7,841 bases of DNA from Firm-04 sp946413695 (GCA_946413695.1 CAMKLV010000114.1:1-7841), one strand, 5' to 3'. Counted from the first letter of the stretch, positions 1 through 6,442 are shown. A program made the numbers and translations. The notes: generated by a model not told the origin, from the letters alone.

Positions 1-9
1 GACTGGAGT

Positions 10-534
10 TCAGTCATACCACTCCATTTCTGGGACATCCTCCTCCTGCATGAACTTGGTGCCGGGATCGCGGAATGCGGTGACGGCGGTCTGCAGTGAG
101 CCGTATGCGTGGGCGGAGCTGACGCCGAAGCCCTCAGAGAATGCGGTCTCGACATCGGAGCCGTCGCCGTTGCCGCCGAGTGTGGATTCCAGTGTGCCGA
201 CACCGAGGAACAGCGCATAGACCTTTTCGCGCTCGGTCTGACCGAAGCGCAGGGAGATCAGATCCCAGTGCTCGTCGATCTCTTTATACAGCGCGTACTT
301 GCACTGCTGCACGGTCATGTCATGCGCGAGCTTTCGCAGTTCGGCGGTCGATGTGCCCTCCGGCGCCATGCGCTCGCCGAAGTTGAACGGGTTGCCGACG
401 CCCTCCTCCTGCACATTGCGGCTCGGATCATGTGCGATTTCTGCCGCAGAGACAGAAATCTGTACCGGTGGCAGGGCAGTCACCAGCAGAACAGCGCTGC
501 TCAGGACTGCAAACAGTTTGCTTTTGATATTCAT
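10..534 (-). CDS. Secreted lysozyme/transglycosylase-like protein, probably truncated
   Basis: Encodes 174 residues. Residues 1-31 form a signal peptide (Lys at 4 and 6, a hydrophobic stretch at about 8-20, AxA-like cleavage near SAAE). The mature part contains GVGTLESTLG (111-120) followed by AYGSLQ (143-148). That pairing resembles the goose-lysozyme/SLT transglycosylase fold, where a Glu in an ES motif is the acid catalyst and an A-Y-G-x-x-Q motif follows; E116 would be catalytic. This suggests cleavage of peptidoglycan outside the cell, but the assignment rests on short motifs. The ATG at 532-534 has an excellent ribosome site, GGAGGGG at 542-548, 7 nt away. The protein ends right after EMEWYD at a TGA (10-12), early for such a domain, which would normally continue with more helices. 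The next three codons (Thr, Pro, Val) stay open to the window edge, so a nonsense mutation is possible. It could equally be a naturally short secreted protein. Confidence 0.7.
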   Translation of the reverse strand: MNIKSKLFAVLSSAVLLVTALPPVQISVSAAEIAHDPSRNVQEEGVGNPFNFGERMAPEGTSTAELRKLAHDMTVQQCKYALYKEIDEHWDLISLRFGQTEREKVYALFLGVGTLESTLGGNGDGSDVETAFSEGFGVSSAHAYGSLQTAVTAFRDPGTKFMQEEDVPEMEWYD

Positions 535-620
535 AGAAACTCCCCTCCGTTTTTGTTGCTTTTCAGAGCGGCTGCGCAGTGCTGCGGTACATGTACAGAG
601 CGCGCAGATGCTCTGCGCTC

Positions 621-649
621 ATCATATCACATTCTGCCCCGAAAGTCAA
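621..649 (-). promoter_or_regulatory. Sigma-A promoter of the lysozyme-like gene
   Basis: Read on the minus strand: -35 TTGACT (644-649), a 17-nt spacer, -10 TATGAT (621-626) preceded by TG one base upstream (extended -10). The predicted start is near 614, giving a leader of about 80 nt. An imperfect dyad, GAGCGC/GCGCTC with a small bulge (598-620), straddles the start point, and a perfect 10-bp palindrome GTACATGTAC lies in the leader at 587-596. Either could be an operator. The upstream edge of the -35 box touches the decamer repeats at 651-680. Confidence 0.8.
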
Positions 650-650
650 G

Positions 651-680
651 CGGGCAGTGGCGGGCAGAGGCGGGCAGTGC
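651..680. repeat. Three tandem 10-bp repeats, CGGGCAGWGS
   Basis: CGGGCAGTGG, CGGGCAGAGG and CGGGCAGTGC follow each other without a gap, directly upstream of the -35 box of the lysozyme-like gene. The core GGGCAG begins at 652, 662 and 672, and recurs at 768, 778 and 874 in the neighbouring duplication, so the local spacing is one helical turn. Contiguous one-turn repeats touching a -35 box are a typical layout for a regulator binding on one DNA face. No regulator gene is visible in the window. Confidence 0.8.
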
Positions 681-882
681 CCGCTTCCAATTTGCTAAAG
701 GTCTGTTTTGTGTTTGCTTTCCTTATCGTGTGTTTATGAATCAATCAAACTTTTTATAATCTACTGTGGGCAGCAGCGGGCAGTGCCCGCTTCCAATTTG
801 CTAAAGGTCTGTTTTGTGTTTGGTGTCTTCATCTTATGTTTATGAATCAATCAAACTTTTTATAATCTACTGTGGGCAGTGT
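671..882. repeat. 106-bp tandem duplication with GC-rich palindromes
   Basis: Copy 1 is 671-776 and copy 2 is 777-882. They align without gaps and differ mainly in a short patch about 46-66 bp into the unit. Each copy starts within a near-perfect palindrome GCGGGCAGTGCCCGC (670-684 and 776-790; 7-bp arms around one base) and ends with an A+T-rich stretch containing TATAAT (755-760 and 861-866) then GTGGGCAG. A degraded third palindrome is at 872-886. No coding potential is seen. The duplication lies upstream of the lysozyme-like promoter and may extend its regulatory region, or may be a REP-like repeat. Confidence 0.9.
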
Positions 883-952
883 CCGCCTCCATATATCTAT
901 AGCTGTCTATAAACCATTCTTATATTGAGCGCAAACTCTTTTTTGTTCTGAT

Positions 953-976
953 TTTCATACAATACCGAGTATGAAA
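953..976. repeat. 8-bp inverted repeat in noncoding DNA
   Basis: TTTCATAC (953-960) and GTATGAAA (969-976) are perfect complements separated by 8 nt. No T-run follows on either strand, so it is not a convincing terminator. Apart from this, the stretch 885-1015 shows nothing I can support. Confidence 0.5.
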
Positions 977-1015
977 TCTGTTCAGCCCAATATGACACAG
1001 CGGTGCAGAGGTTTT

Positions 1016-1095
1016 CCGGCGGCTGTAGACATATGGCTGCAGGCACTGCCTGCCGGCGGCTGTAGACATATGGCTGCAGGCACTACCTGCCGGCG
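1016..1095. repeat. 37-bp tandem repeat, two copies plus a 6-bp start of a third
   Basis: Copies at 1016-1052 and 1053-1089 differ at a single base (G1048 versus A1085), and CCGGCG at 1090-1095 begins a third. Each unit holds two dyads: an imperfect 20-bp palindrome centred on CATATG, and, across the end of unit 1, a perfect GCAGGCACTGCCTGC (1039-1053). The latter has the same design as the GCGGGCAGTGCCCGC palindromes 260-370 bp upstream (7-bp arms around one base). The repeat ends 42 bp before the -35 box of the small-RNA promoter. Confidence 0.9.
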
Positions 1096-1137
1096 AGGTA
1101 TCAGTTTTTCTGATAACCGGATATTGATATTGCATAG

Positions 1138-1166
1138 TGGACAGCTAGGCAAACATCTGCTATAAT
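1138..1166 (+). promoter_or_regulatory. Strong promoter for the candidate small RNA
   Basis: TGGACA (1138-1143), a 17-nt spacer and a perfect TATAAT (1161-1166) with an extended TGC just upstream. The predicted start is around 1170-1173. No plus-strand gene follows, but a structured segment with an intrinsic terminator does, so the promoter appears to serve an independent short transcript. Confidence 0.8.
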
Positions 1167-1170
1167 AGAA

Positions 1171-1267
1171 GCATCCAAGGGAATGGATGCACTTGTTTTT
1201 TGTATCTGATAGGGTGTACCTCCTGAATACTCCCGATACGGTCTGTCGATTCGGCAGACCTTTTTTT
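1171..1267 (+). ncRNA. Candidate three-hairpin small RNA with CCUCCU loop
   Basis: A transcript of about 97 nt is bounded by a promoter and a terminator. Hairpin 1: GCATCC (1171-1176) pairs with GGATGC (1185-1190). A U-rich linker with six T follows (1196-1201). Hairpin 2: GTATC (1202-1206) pairs with GATAC (1235-1239), then, after a 5-nt bulge, GGGTGTA (1212-1218) pairs with TACTCCC (1228-1234) with one T-T mismatch. Its 9-nt loop is CCTCCTGAA (1219-1227). Hairpin 3 is the terminator. The loop contains CCUCCU, the sequence that 16S rRNA uses to bind ribosome sites. Small RNAs of Firmicutes often use C-rich loops to block ribosome sites on target messages, so translational repression is a reasonable inference. 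I do not recognise an established family. It lies between two minus-strand genes and opposes both. Confidence 0.7.
1240..1267 (+). terminator. Intrinsic terminator of the small RNA
   Basis: GGTCTGTCG (1240-1248) pairs with CGGCAGACC (1252-1260), nine pairs including one G-U, with loop ATT, followed directly by seven T (1261-1267). It is directional, since no T-run occurs on the opposite strand. Confidence 0.9.
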
Positions 1268-1313
1268 GGGGCATAGGGGTTATCATGCATCCCCGAATCC
1301 CGCTTTTGAAACA

Positions 1314-1353
1314 GAAGCCGCTGAATTGGCATTGAGCTCATTTCAGCGGCTTC
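1314..1353 (-). terminator. Terminator hairpin downstream of the GH43 gene
   Basis: A perfect 12-bp inverted repeat, GAAGCCGCTGAA (1314-1325) and TTCAGCGGCTTC (1342-1353), begins 41 bp after the stop codon of the minus-strand enzyme gene. On the minus strand the stem is followed only by TGTTTC, so the T-run is weak. It may act as a terminator or as a 3' stabilising stem. The loop holds the palindrome TGAGCTCA (1333-1340). Confidence 0.65.
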
Positions 1354-1394
1354 ATTCCATTCATGCATAAAAGGTTTGCATGCGATCTTTTCTA

Positions 1395-4340
1395 TCAGGA
1401 AATGGTGACTGTTGCTGTGACCGTTCTGTTCTGCTGTGTGAGCAGTTCGTTCGGTTTCAGTGCGATGTTCGGGACGCCCTCTGCATCAATATAGACCTGC
1501 CGGATGCGTGTGTGGCGGCAGGGATCATAAAGCGGATCGGATGCATAGGTGCCGCAGGTCTTGCTGTCATGCGCGGAGGGTCTTGCGTGGTAGACGATCA
1601 GCAGATTGCCGTTTTCATCGGTGACAAAGGAGTTATGTCCCGGACCGGATTCGCCGTCGAGATCGGCGGTGCTGAGGACGGCGTTTTTCTCCTTGTGCCA
1701 GCTTGCGGTGTTCATCAGATCGGCGTTTTCGTCCGCCCACATTCTGCCGACGCAGTATTCCGAGCCGGTGCCGGAGGCGGAGAAGAATACATAAACTCTG
1801 CCGCCGGTTTTCAGGACGGCTGCGCCCTCGTTGACGCGGTGGTTAACCAGCTCCCAGCTGTATTCCGGCTTGGTCAGCAGGATCGGTTTGGAAATCAGCT
1901 TCCACGGCTCGTCAGGATTGATCTCTGCCATGAACAGCGAGGAGTCGCCCTTGATCTCCGCCCAGATGACATAGTGCCTGCCGCCGTTCTCAAAGTAGGT
2001 CATATCAAGCGAGAAGCTGCGGAACGAATCCGTATCGCCGGAAGCTGCCTGCATCTGACCGCATTCGCTCCATTTGCCGGTCATCGGGTCGCCGTCGCAC
2101 TGCAGCACATAGGGGCGGATCGCCCAGACATCGGTGCTTGCGCCAGCCGCGAAGAAAATATACCATTTTCCGCCGATATAGTGCATTTCCGGCGCCCAGA
2201 TATGCTTTGCCATGATGCCGCTTGCGTGCGCCTGCCAGACCGTTTTCTCCTCGGCGGATGCGAGCCCTGCGACGGTCTTGCTCTCGCGCAGGATGATGCG
2301 GTCATAGCCCTTGTTGACATTGCCGTATGCCGGATAGGACGCGGTGAAATAATAGGAGCCGTTTTCGCCGCGGACAACATAGGGGTCGGCGCGCTCTTTG
2401 ATCAGCGGGTTTGCGTAATCCGCCGCCTTGACGGTGCCACGCACCTGATAGCTGCCGGCAGAAGCGCCGCTGAGCTTTGCAAGGTCATCCGCGTTCCATT
2501 CGACGGGCAGATCCATCGTGCCACCGTCGCTGTATTCTGCGGTGACGGTCTCCGGCATGCGGACACTGCCGCTCTGCGCCTGAACCGAAACCGGCTTCAT
2601 GCCGACATTCTGCGGGTGCAGGCTGACGCCGCCGCCGAATGCGCCGGTCAGGGCGGCATACTGGTCTGCGTTGATCGGGATGACATAGCCGTGACGCGGG
2701 GTGAAATCGAAGCTGTAGGCATCGCGGCTGACCGTTGTGAAGTTTTCGAGATCGGTGGTCTTCTGCATGACGTAGTAGCCGTTTCCGTAGGCATCGGACA
2801 TCAGCAGCCACTCGTTTTTGCCGATCAGCTTATAGATGTTCGGACCTTCAACGCCGAGATTGCCCTCGGAAATCTTGTGAATCTCCTGATACGGGCCGGA
2901 TGCGTGCTCTGCCTCGGCAAGGAAGATGCCCTTTGTGGTCTCATCCTTATAATACATATAGTATTTGCTGTTTTCATAGATGATGTCGGAGTCGATTGCA
3001 TCGTGGCCGGATTTCGGTGCGAGCAGCAGGGCAGGGGTGGTATCGAGCTTCATCATGTCCTTGCTGTAGGCGTAGTACATGATCGTGCGGTCATCCGTGC
3101 CGGGAACGCGCGCTGCAAAGTAGATCATGTAGGATTCCTTCTCCGGATCCCAGATTGCCTGCGGTGCCCATGCGCGGTCGCAGTTCATCATGTTCGGATA
3201 CTTGTTTGCGATCTCGATCAGGGATTCATCGAACCAGTGGACAAGGTCGGTCGATTTCGCGCTGATCAGATTGCGGTTGCTGTTCCAGCCGAGCGAGGAT
3301 TTCATATCGGTTGCCAGCAGGTGCCAGAGACCGTCCTGCCCTTTGAAAATATACGGATCGCGGATGCACTTTGTACCGACAGAGGACTGCCACACAGCCT
3401 TGCCGCCGTTGAGCGCCTTGAAATGGTAGCCGTCGGTGCTGATTGCATACGAGAGCCGCTCCTGATCTGCGGCATTGCCGAGGAAATACGCAAAGAGATA
3501 GGCGACCGGTTCCTTTTCAACATAAGGAATTTCGACCTCGGTTTTCCAGAACTTTTCGCGCTTGGTCAGCAGATAATCGCGCATGTATTCCGCATCATCC
3601 TTGATGACCGGCGGCACATGCAGTCTGCCGTCCATCGGCGCTGTATATGAAACCGTATCGCTGCAATGCGCAACGAATGCACAGATATCATCGAAGCCCT
3701 CGCGCAGACCGCGCTTCAGAAGCGAGAGGTCAGCGGCATCAAGTCTGCCGTTGAAATCAAGGTCGCCGAGCAGGAAGGTGTATTTGCCGCCTGCCGGACG
3801 GATATAGAATTTCTGTCCCTCGCCGCCCCAGTAATCCCACTGGTCGATGTTTGCGCCGTTTTCATAGCTGATGTCATAGACATCCATTGCCGCATTGCCG
3901 CTGCATGCCGCCTGAATGTAGAACGCATCGTCTGTTTTGTTCAGCCGGAAACGCTGCGCATTGCTGCCGGTATATGCGGCAAGCGCGAAGTTGTTGCCGT
4001 CTGTGCTGTCGCCGTTTTCAACGGTGATCGCCTGCGTCGGATCGGCGGATGAGAGGAATGCGCAGTAGCCGCCGCCCGCGTCAATGATCTTCCAGCTCTG
4101 GGATGTATCGCCTTTGGACTCCCACTGCTGGATGTTGCCGTCTGCGGCTGCGGTGATGTACTTGCCGCTGAGCCGCACCATGATTGTGTAATCGGCACCG
4201 CTGACAATGCCCGCCGCCTTGTTGACATACGGCGCGGTGACAGGCTCCGCCGCAGATGCCTGCACTGCCGGACATGCTGCCGCGGCGGCTGCCGTCAAAA
4301 GCAGTGCGCAGACCGTTTTTCGGATGTGATGTTGATTCAT
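1395..4340 (-). CDS. Secreted dual-GH43 enzyme with ricin lectin and half dockerin
   Basis: 981 residues, probably extracellular, acting on arabinose-containing plant polysaccharides. Domains: signal peptide 1-31; ricin-type lectin/CBM13-like about 45-182 (QQW at 71-73, QWDYWGGEGQKFYI near 167-180); one dockerin-type calcium loop 193-204 (D193, D195, N197, D201, D204) with LSLLKRGL following; first GH43 about 245-575 with D328 (RDPY), D450 (AIDSD) and E498 (VEGP) as base, pKa modulator and acid; Ig-like domain (Big_4 type) about 582-640; second GH43 about 645-975 with D652, D779 and E838, plus GPGHNSF (899-905) and DPLYDPCRHTR. The second GH43 resembles exo-alpha-1,5-L-arabinofuranosidases (the subfamily 26 pattern, from memory); the first cannot be assigned a substrate. 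The ATG has GGGGG at 4347-4351, 6 nt away. The gene is G+C-rich (38/60 in the spot line 2041-2100). A normal dockerin has two loops; only one is seen. Confidence 0.95.
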   Translation of the reverse strand: MNQHHIRKTVCALLLTAAAAAACPAVQASAAEPVTAPYVNKAAGIVSGADYTIMVRLSGKYITAAADGNIQQWESKGDTSQSWKIIDAGGGYCAFLSSADPTQAITVENGDSTDGNNFALAAYTGSNAQRFRLNKTDDAFYIQAACSGNAAMDVYDISYENGANIDQWDYWGGEGQKFYIRPAGGKYTFLLGDLDFNGRLDAADLSLLKRGLREGFDDICAFVAHCSDTVSYTAPMDGRLHVPPVIKDDAEYMRDYLLTKREKFWKTEVEIPYVEKEPVAYLFAYFLGNAADQERLSYAISTDGYHFKALNGGKAVWQSSVGTKCIRDPYIFKGQDGLWHLLATDMKSSLGWNSNRNLISAKSTDLVHWFDESLIEIANKYPNMMNCDRAWAPQAIWDPEKESYMIYFAARVPGTDDRTIMYYAYSKDMMKLDTTPALLLAPKSGHDAIDSDIIYENSKYYMYYKDETTKGIFLAEAEHASGPYQEIHKISEGNLGVEGPNIYKLIGKNEWLLMSDAYGNGYYVMQKTTDLENFTTVSRDAYSFDFTPRHGYVIPINADQYAALTGAFGGGVSLHPQNVGMKPVSVQAQSGSVRMPETVTAEYSDGGTMDLPVEWNADDLAKLSGASAGSYQVRGTVKAADYANPLIKERADPYVVRGENGSYYFTASYPAYGNVNKGYDRIILRESKTVAGLASAEEKTVWQAHASGIMAKHIWAPEMHYIGGKWYIFFAAGASTDVWAIRPYVLQCDGDPMTGKWSECGQMQAASGDTDSFRSFSLDMTYFENGGRHYVIWAEIKGDSSLFMAEINPDEPWKLISKPILLTKPEYSWELVNHRVNEGAAVLKTGGRVYVFFSASGTGSEYCVGRMWADENADLMNTASWHKEKNAVLSTADLDGESGPGHNSFVTDENGNLLIVYHARPSAHDSKTCGTYASDPLYDPCRHTRIRQVYIDAEGVPNIALKPNELLTQQNRTVTATVTIS

Positions 4341-4416
4341 ATTGATCCCCCTTGTGATCAGATTCTCTCCCCCGCAAAGTCTGATTTCTGTGTTTCAGGC
4401 GGTAATATTTAATTGA

Positions 4417-4445
4417 ATTATATCATATATTCTGATAATATGCAA
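4417..4445 (-). promoter_or_regulatory. Promoter of the dual-GH43 gene
   Basis: On the minus strand: TTGCAT (4440-4445), 17-nt spacer, TATAAT (4417-4422) with extended TGA. The predicted start near 4410 gives a leader of about 70 nt. The leader holds a 6-bp inverted repeat, ATCAGA (4357-4362) with TCTGAT (4380-4385), whose loop carries a second purine-rich GGGGGAGAG. I see no catabolite-control (cre) box that I would defend. Confidence 0.8.
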
Positions 4446-4490
4446 TAGCATTTTGTGCTTTTTGTATGATGTTTATCAGCGGATGACGAG

Positions 4491-4525
4491 AAAAAGCCGC
4501 ACCAATCAATTTGAACGGAGCGGCT
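4491..4525 (-). terminator. Minus-strand terminator between recombinase and GH43 gene
   Basis: On the minus strand AGCCGC (4520-4525) pairs with GCGGCT (4495-4500), extended inside the loop by CC/GG after a mismatch, and is followed by TTTTTCTC (4488-4495). It would stop transcription arriving from the recombinase side before it enters the GH43 promoter. Confidence 0.65.
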
Positions 4526-4613
4526 CTGTTCTGTTTCCGCGTGAAAATGGGCGGCTGGAGATGCGGAGAACAAGTGAATAGAGAAAAGTGAAAAATGAAT
4601 AACGAAACGGGGT

Positions 4614-4665
4614 CTGGGGATAATATCCCCAGCAGGGGCTTGGGGTGAGTTTGCACGCAAACTCA
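4614..4665. repeat. Two perfect hairpins in noncoding DNA
   Basis: CTGGGGAT/ATCCCCAG with a 3-nt loop (4614-4632) and TGAGTTTGC/GCAAACTCA with a 2-nt centre (4646-4665). The preceding stretch 4565-4610 is low-complexity and A+G-rich. The arrangement resembles interspersed, REP-like noncoding repeats of gut clostridia. It could alternatively belong to the end of the mobile element. Confidence 0.8.
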
Positions 4666-4682
4666 TAGCGAAGCGTGCGAGA

Positions 4683-4761
4683 GCTCCCCATTATTGATCC
4701 ATCGGAGATGCTGCTAAAAAGATGTATCCGCTTCGCGGATGCTATTTCATAATGAGGGAGC
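4683..4761. repeat. Branched inverted repeat downstream of the recombinase
   Basis: The outer arms GCTCCCCATTAT (4683-4694) and ATAATGAGGGAGC (4749-4761) are complementary apart from one small internal bulge. They enclose two hairpins, CATC/GATG (4700-4710) and ATCCGC/GCGGAT (4726-4740), giving a three-way-junction shape. On the minus strand the ATCCGC hairpin is followed by ACATCTTTTT, so part of it could also terminate recombinase transcripts. It lies 35 bp beyond the recombinase stop codon. Confidence 0.75.
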
Positions 4762-4795
4762 AAACATTATCTAATGGATACACATTAACTCATAC

Positions 4796-6442
4796 TTACT
4801 TCAATTCGGGCTTTTCGCCGTCGGCAAGCCCATTATCGAGGAATTTGTAATAGATCTGAATACGGCGGGGTGTGCTTTTCTCTTTCGGGCGGTCACCGAT
4901 CACAACATACTCGATCAGGTCAACGCACATTTCCCTTGTCAGCTCAGGTGCATCTGCATACTGTTTCAGACGGCAGATAAATTCCTCAATATCGTCCCTT
5001 GCCTTGCTGTCCTGTTCTAATGTGGCAGTAAGGCTTTTTACTTTTTCCGTCAGTTCAGCTTCCTCTGCACGGAACTGACCGAGCGTTTCAAGGCACAAGT
5101 CCTCCGGCACCTTACCGAGCAGTTTGTCCTGATAGACCTTCTGTGTCATCACTTTCAGGTCAGCAAGCCTTGACTGGTACTTTACAAGCTGTTGACGGGC
5201 ATCATCAAGGTGCTTTGTACCCTCTGTCTCCTTGCGTCTGAGGAACTCCTGTCGGGCTTCATCTTCATTCTCGATCACATATCTTGCCTTTGCGAGAATG
5301 TCCGCAAGCACGATCTTCTCGATCTGCTTCCGGCTGATATAGTGCGTGGTGCAGGCAGTCGAACCGCATCGACTATATGTACCGCAGGCGTAGAAATAAT
5401 TGACCGAGCCGTCCTTTTTCTTTGCGTGACCGTTCAGCTTCATTTTAGCTCCGCAGTCGGGGCAGAACATCATGCTGTTAAGCGGAAGAACAATGCCCTT
5501 TTTCATGATCTTACCGTGACTTGCACAGCGGTCAACCTCCTGGCACTTATCCCAAAGCTCCTGAGAAATAATCGGTTCATGGGTGTTTTCAGCAATGACC
5601 CACTCGTCCTTACCACGGCGGACAGACTTGTGGTTTTTGAATGATACTGTTGTAAACTTCTGCTGTGCCAGATGTCCGATATAGATCGGGTTACCGAGGA
5701 TATTTCTCACCGCCACATGACTCCAGTAATGAAAAGTGTTCTTGTAAGGATTCGGCTTTTCCAACCTCTGCGCACGATAGTCGGACGGTATCGGCACACC
5801 CTCAGCATTCAGCTTCTTTGCAATTTGGGTAGGCGTGATACCTGTTGCACGAAGCTCAAAGATACGGCGCACCACTTTTGCAGCAGGCTCATCAATGATG
5901 GGAGTATGTTTTTCATCATCGCCTTTGAGATAACCGTAGGCGGCGAATGAAGCGATATATTTTCCCTCTTTGGCATTCTGGGCGAGGACACTGCGTACTT
6001 TCTTGGACGTGTTTGCGGCGTGCCATTCATTGAAAAGATTCATGATCGGCATTAAGTCCATTGCCGTACTGTTGCGGTCAAGCGTATCCACATTGTCGCT
6101 CATGGCGATGAAGCGGATATTGAATGAAGGAAAAATGTAATCGATATACTGACCGACTTCGATGTAATTACGACCGAAACGAGAGAGGTCTTTACAGAGG
6201 ATAAGATTTATCTTTCCCGACTTAGCATCATCGAGAAGCTGTCTGACACCCGGTCTGTCAAAATTTGTACCCGAATAGCCGTCGTCCTCGTATATCCCCA
6301 CCAAGTTCCAGCCTGCCTGCTGACTGACGTAATCGGTCAGCATTTTCTTCTGATTTTCAATGGAGAGGGACTCGCCCTCTCGCATATCTTCCTGTGATAA
6401 TCTCACATAAATACCCACATTGTAGGTTGACTGTCTTGTCAT
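4796..6442 (-). CDS. Large serine recombinase, TnpX-like
   Basis: 548 residues from the ATG at 6440-6442. A reading from the TTG at 6458-6460 would place the ribosome site AAAGGAG (about 6450-6456) inside the gene, so the ATG is preferred. It catalyses integration and excision of the element by a serine nucleophile. The N-terminal resolvase domain (about 7-150) has IYVRLSQED with nucleophile S16, YSGTNFDRPG (56-65) and DLSRFGRN with R88 and R91. The recombinase domain (about 180-290) is followed by a zinc ribbon (C327, C330, C353 and C359 or C364), a charged coiled coil (about 395-490) and a C-terminal segment like DUF4368 (EYVVIGDR, then RRIQIYYKF). Length and order match TnpX/TndX-type transposases. 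All key residues are present, so it is probably active. It has its own promoter and operator-like repeat. Confidence 0.95.
   Translation of the reverse strand: MTRQSTYNVGIYVRLSQEDMREGESLSIENQKKMLTDYVSQQAGWNLVGIYEDDGYSGTNFDRPGVRQLLDDAKSGKINLILCKDLSRFGRNYIEVGQYIDYIFPSFNIRFIAMSDNVDTLDRNSTAMDLMPIMNLFNEWHAANTSKKVRSVLAQNAKEGKYIASFAAYGYLKGDDEKHTPIIDEPAAKVVRRIFELRATGITPTQIAKKLNAEGVPIPSDYRAQRLEKPNPYKNTFHYWSHVAVRNILGNPIYIGHLAQQKFTTVSFKNHKSVRRGKDEWVIAENTHEPIISQELWDKCQEVDRCASHGKIMKKGIVLPLNSMMFCPDCGAKMKLNGHAKKKDGSVNYFYACGTYSRCGSTACTTHYISRKQIEKIVLADILAKARYVIENEDEARQEFLRRKETEGTKHLDDARQQLVKYQSRLADLKVMTQKVYQDKLLGKVPEDLCLETLGQFRAEEAELTEKVKSLTATLEQDSKARDDIEEFICRLKQYADAPELTREMCVDLIEYVVIGDRPKEKSTPRRIQIYYKFLDNGLADGEKPELK

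Noticed and set aside
109..759. A 216-codon open frame on the plus strand
   Set aside because: It is antisense to the lysozyme-like gene and runs through its promoter and the tandem repeats; the product has no domain-like pattern.
755..866. TATAAT boxes in the 106-bp repeats as plus-strand promoters
   Set aside because: No acceptable -35 box lies 16-18 bp upstream of either, and no gene or RNA structure follows directly.
1016..1095. 37-bp repeat as a CRISPR array
   Set aside because: The copies are directly adjacent with no spacers, and no cas gene is seen.
920..1368. Several overlapping minus-strand frames across the 37-bp repeat and small RNA
   Set aside because: They owe their length to the tandem repeat (HMSTAAG repeated), lack ribosome sites, and cross the promoter and terminator of the small RNA.
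1380..3650. A 756-codon open frame on the plus strand
   Set aside because: It lies antisense to the well-supported dual-GH43 gene, has no ribosome site, and its protein shows no recognisable domain. It is an effect of the G+C-rich codons of the real gene.
4646..4665. 20-bp palindrome as the attachment site of the recombinase
   Set aside because: Attachment sites of large serine recombinases are about 40-50 bp and are defined by comparison of joined and empty sites; a perfect hairpin alone is not evidence.
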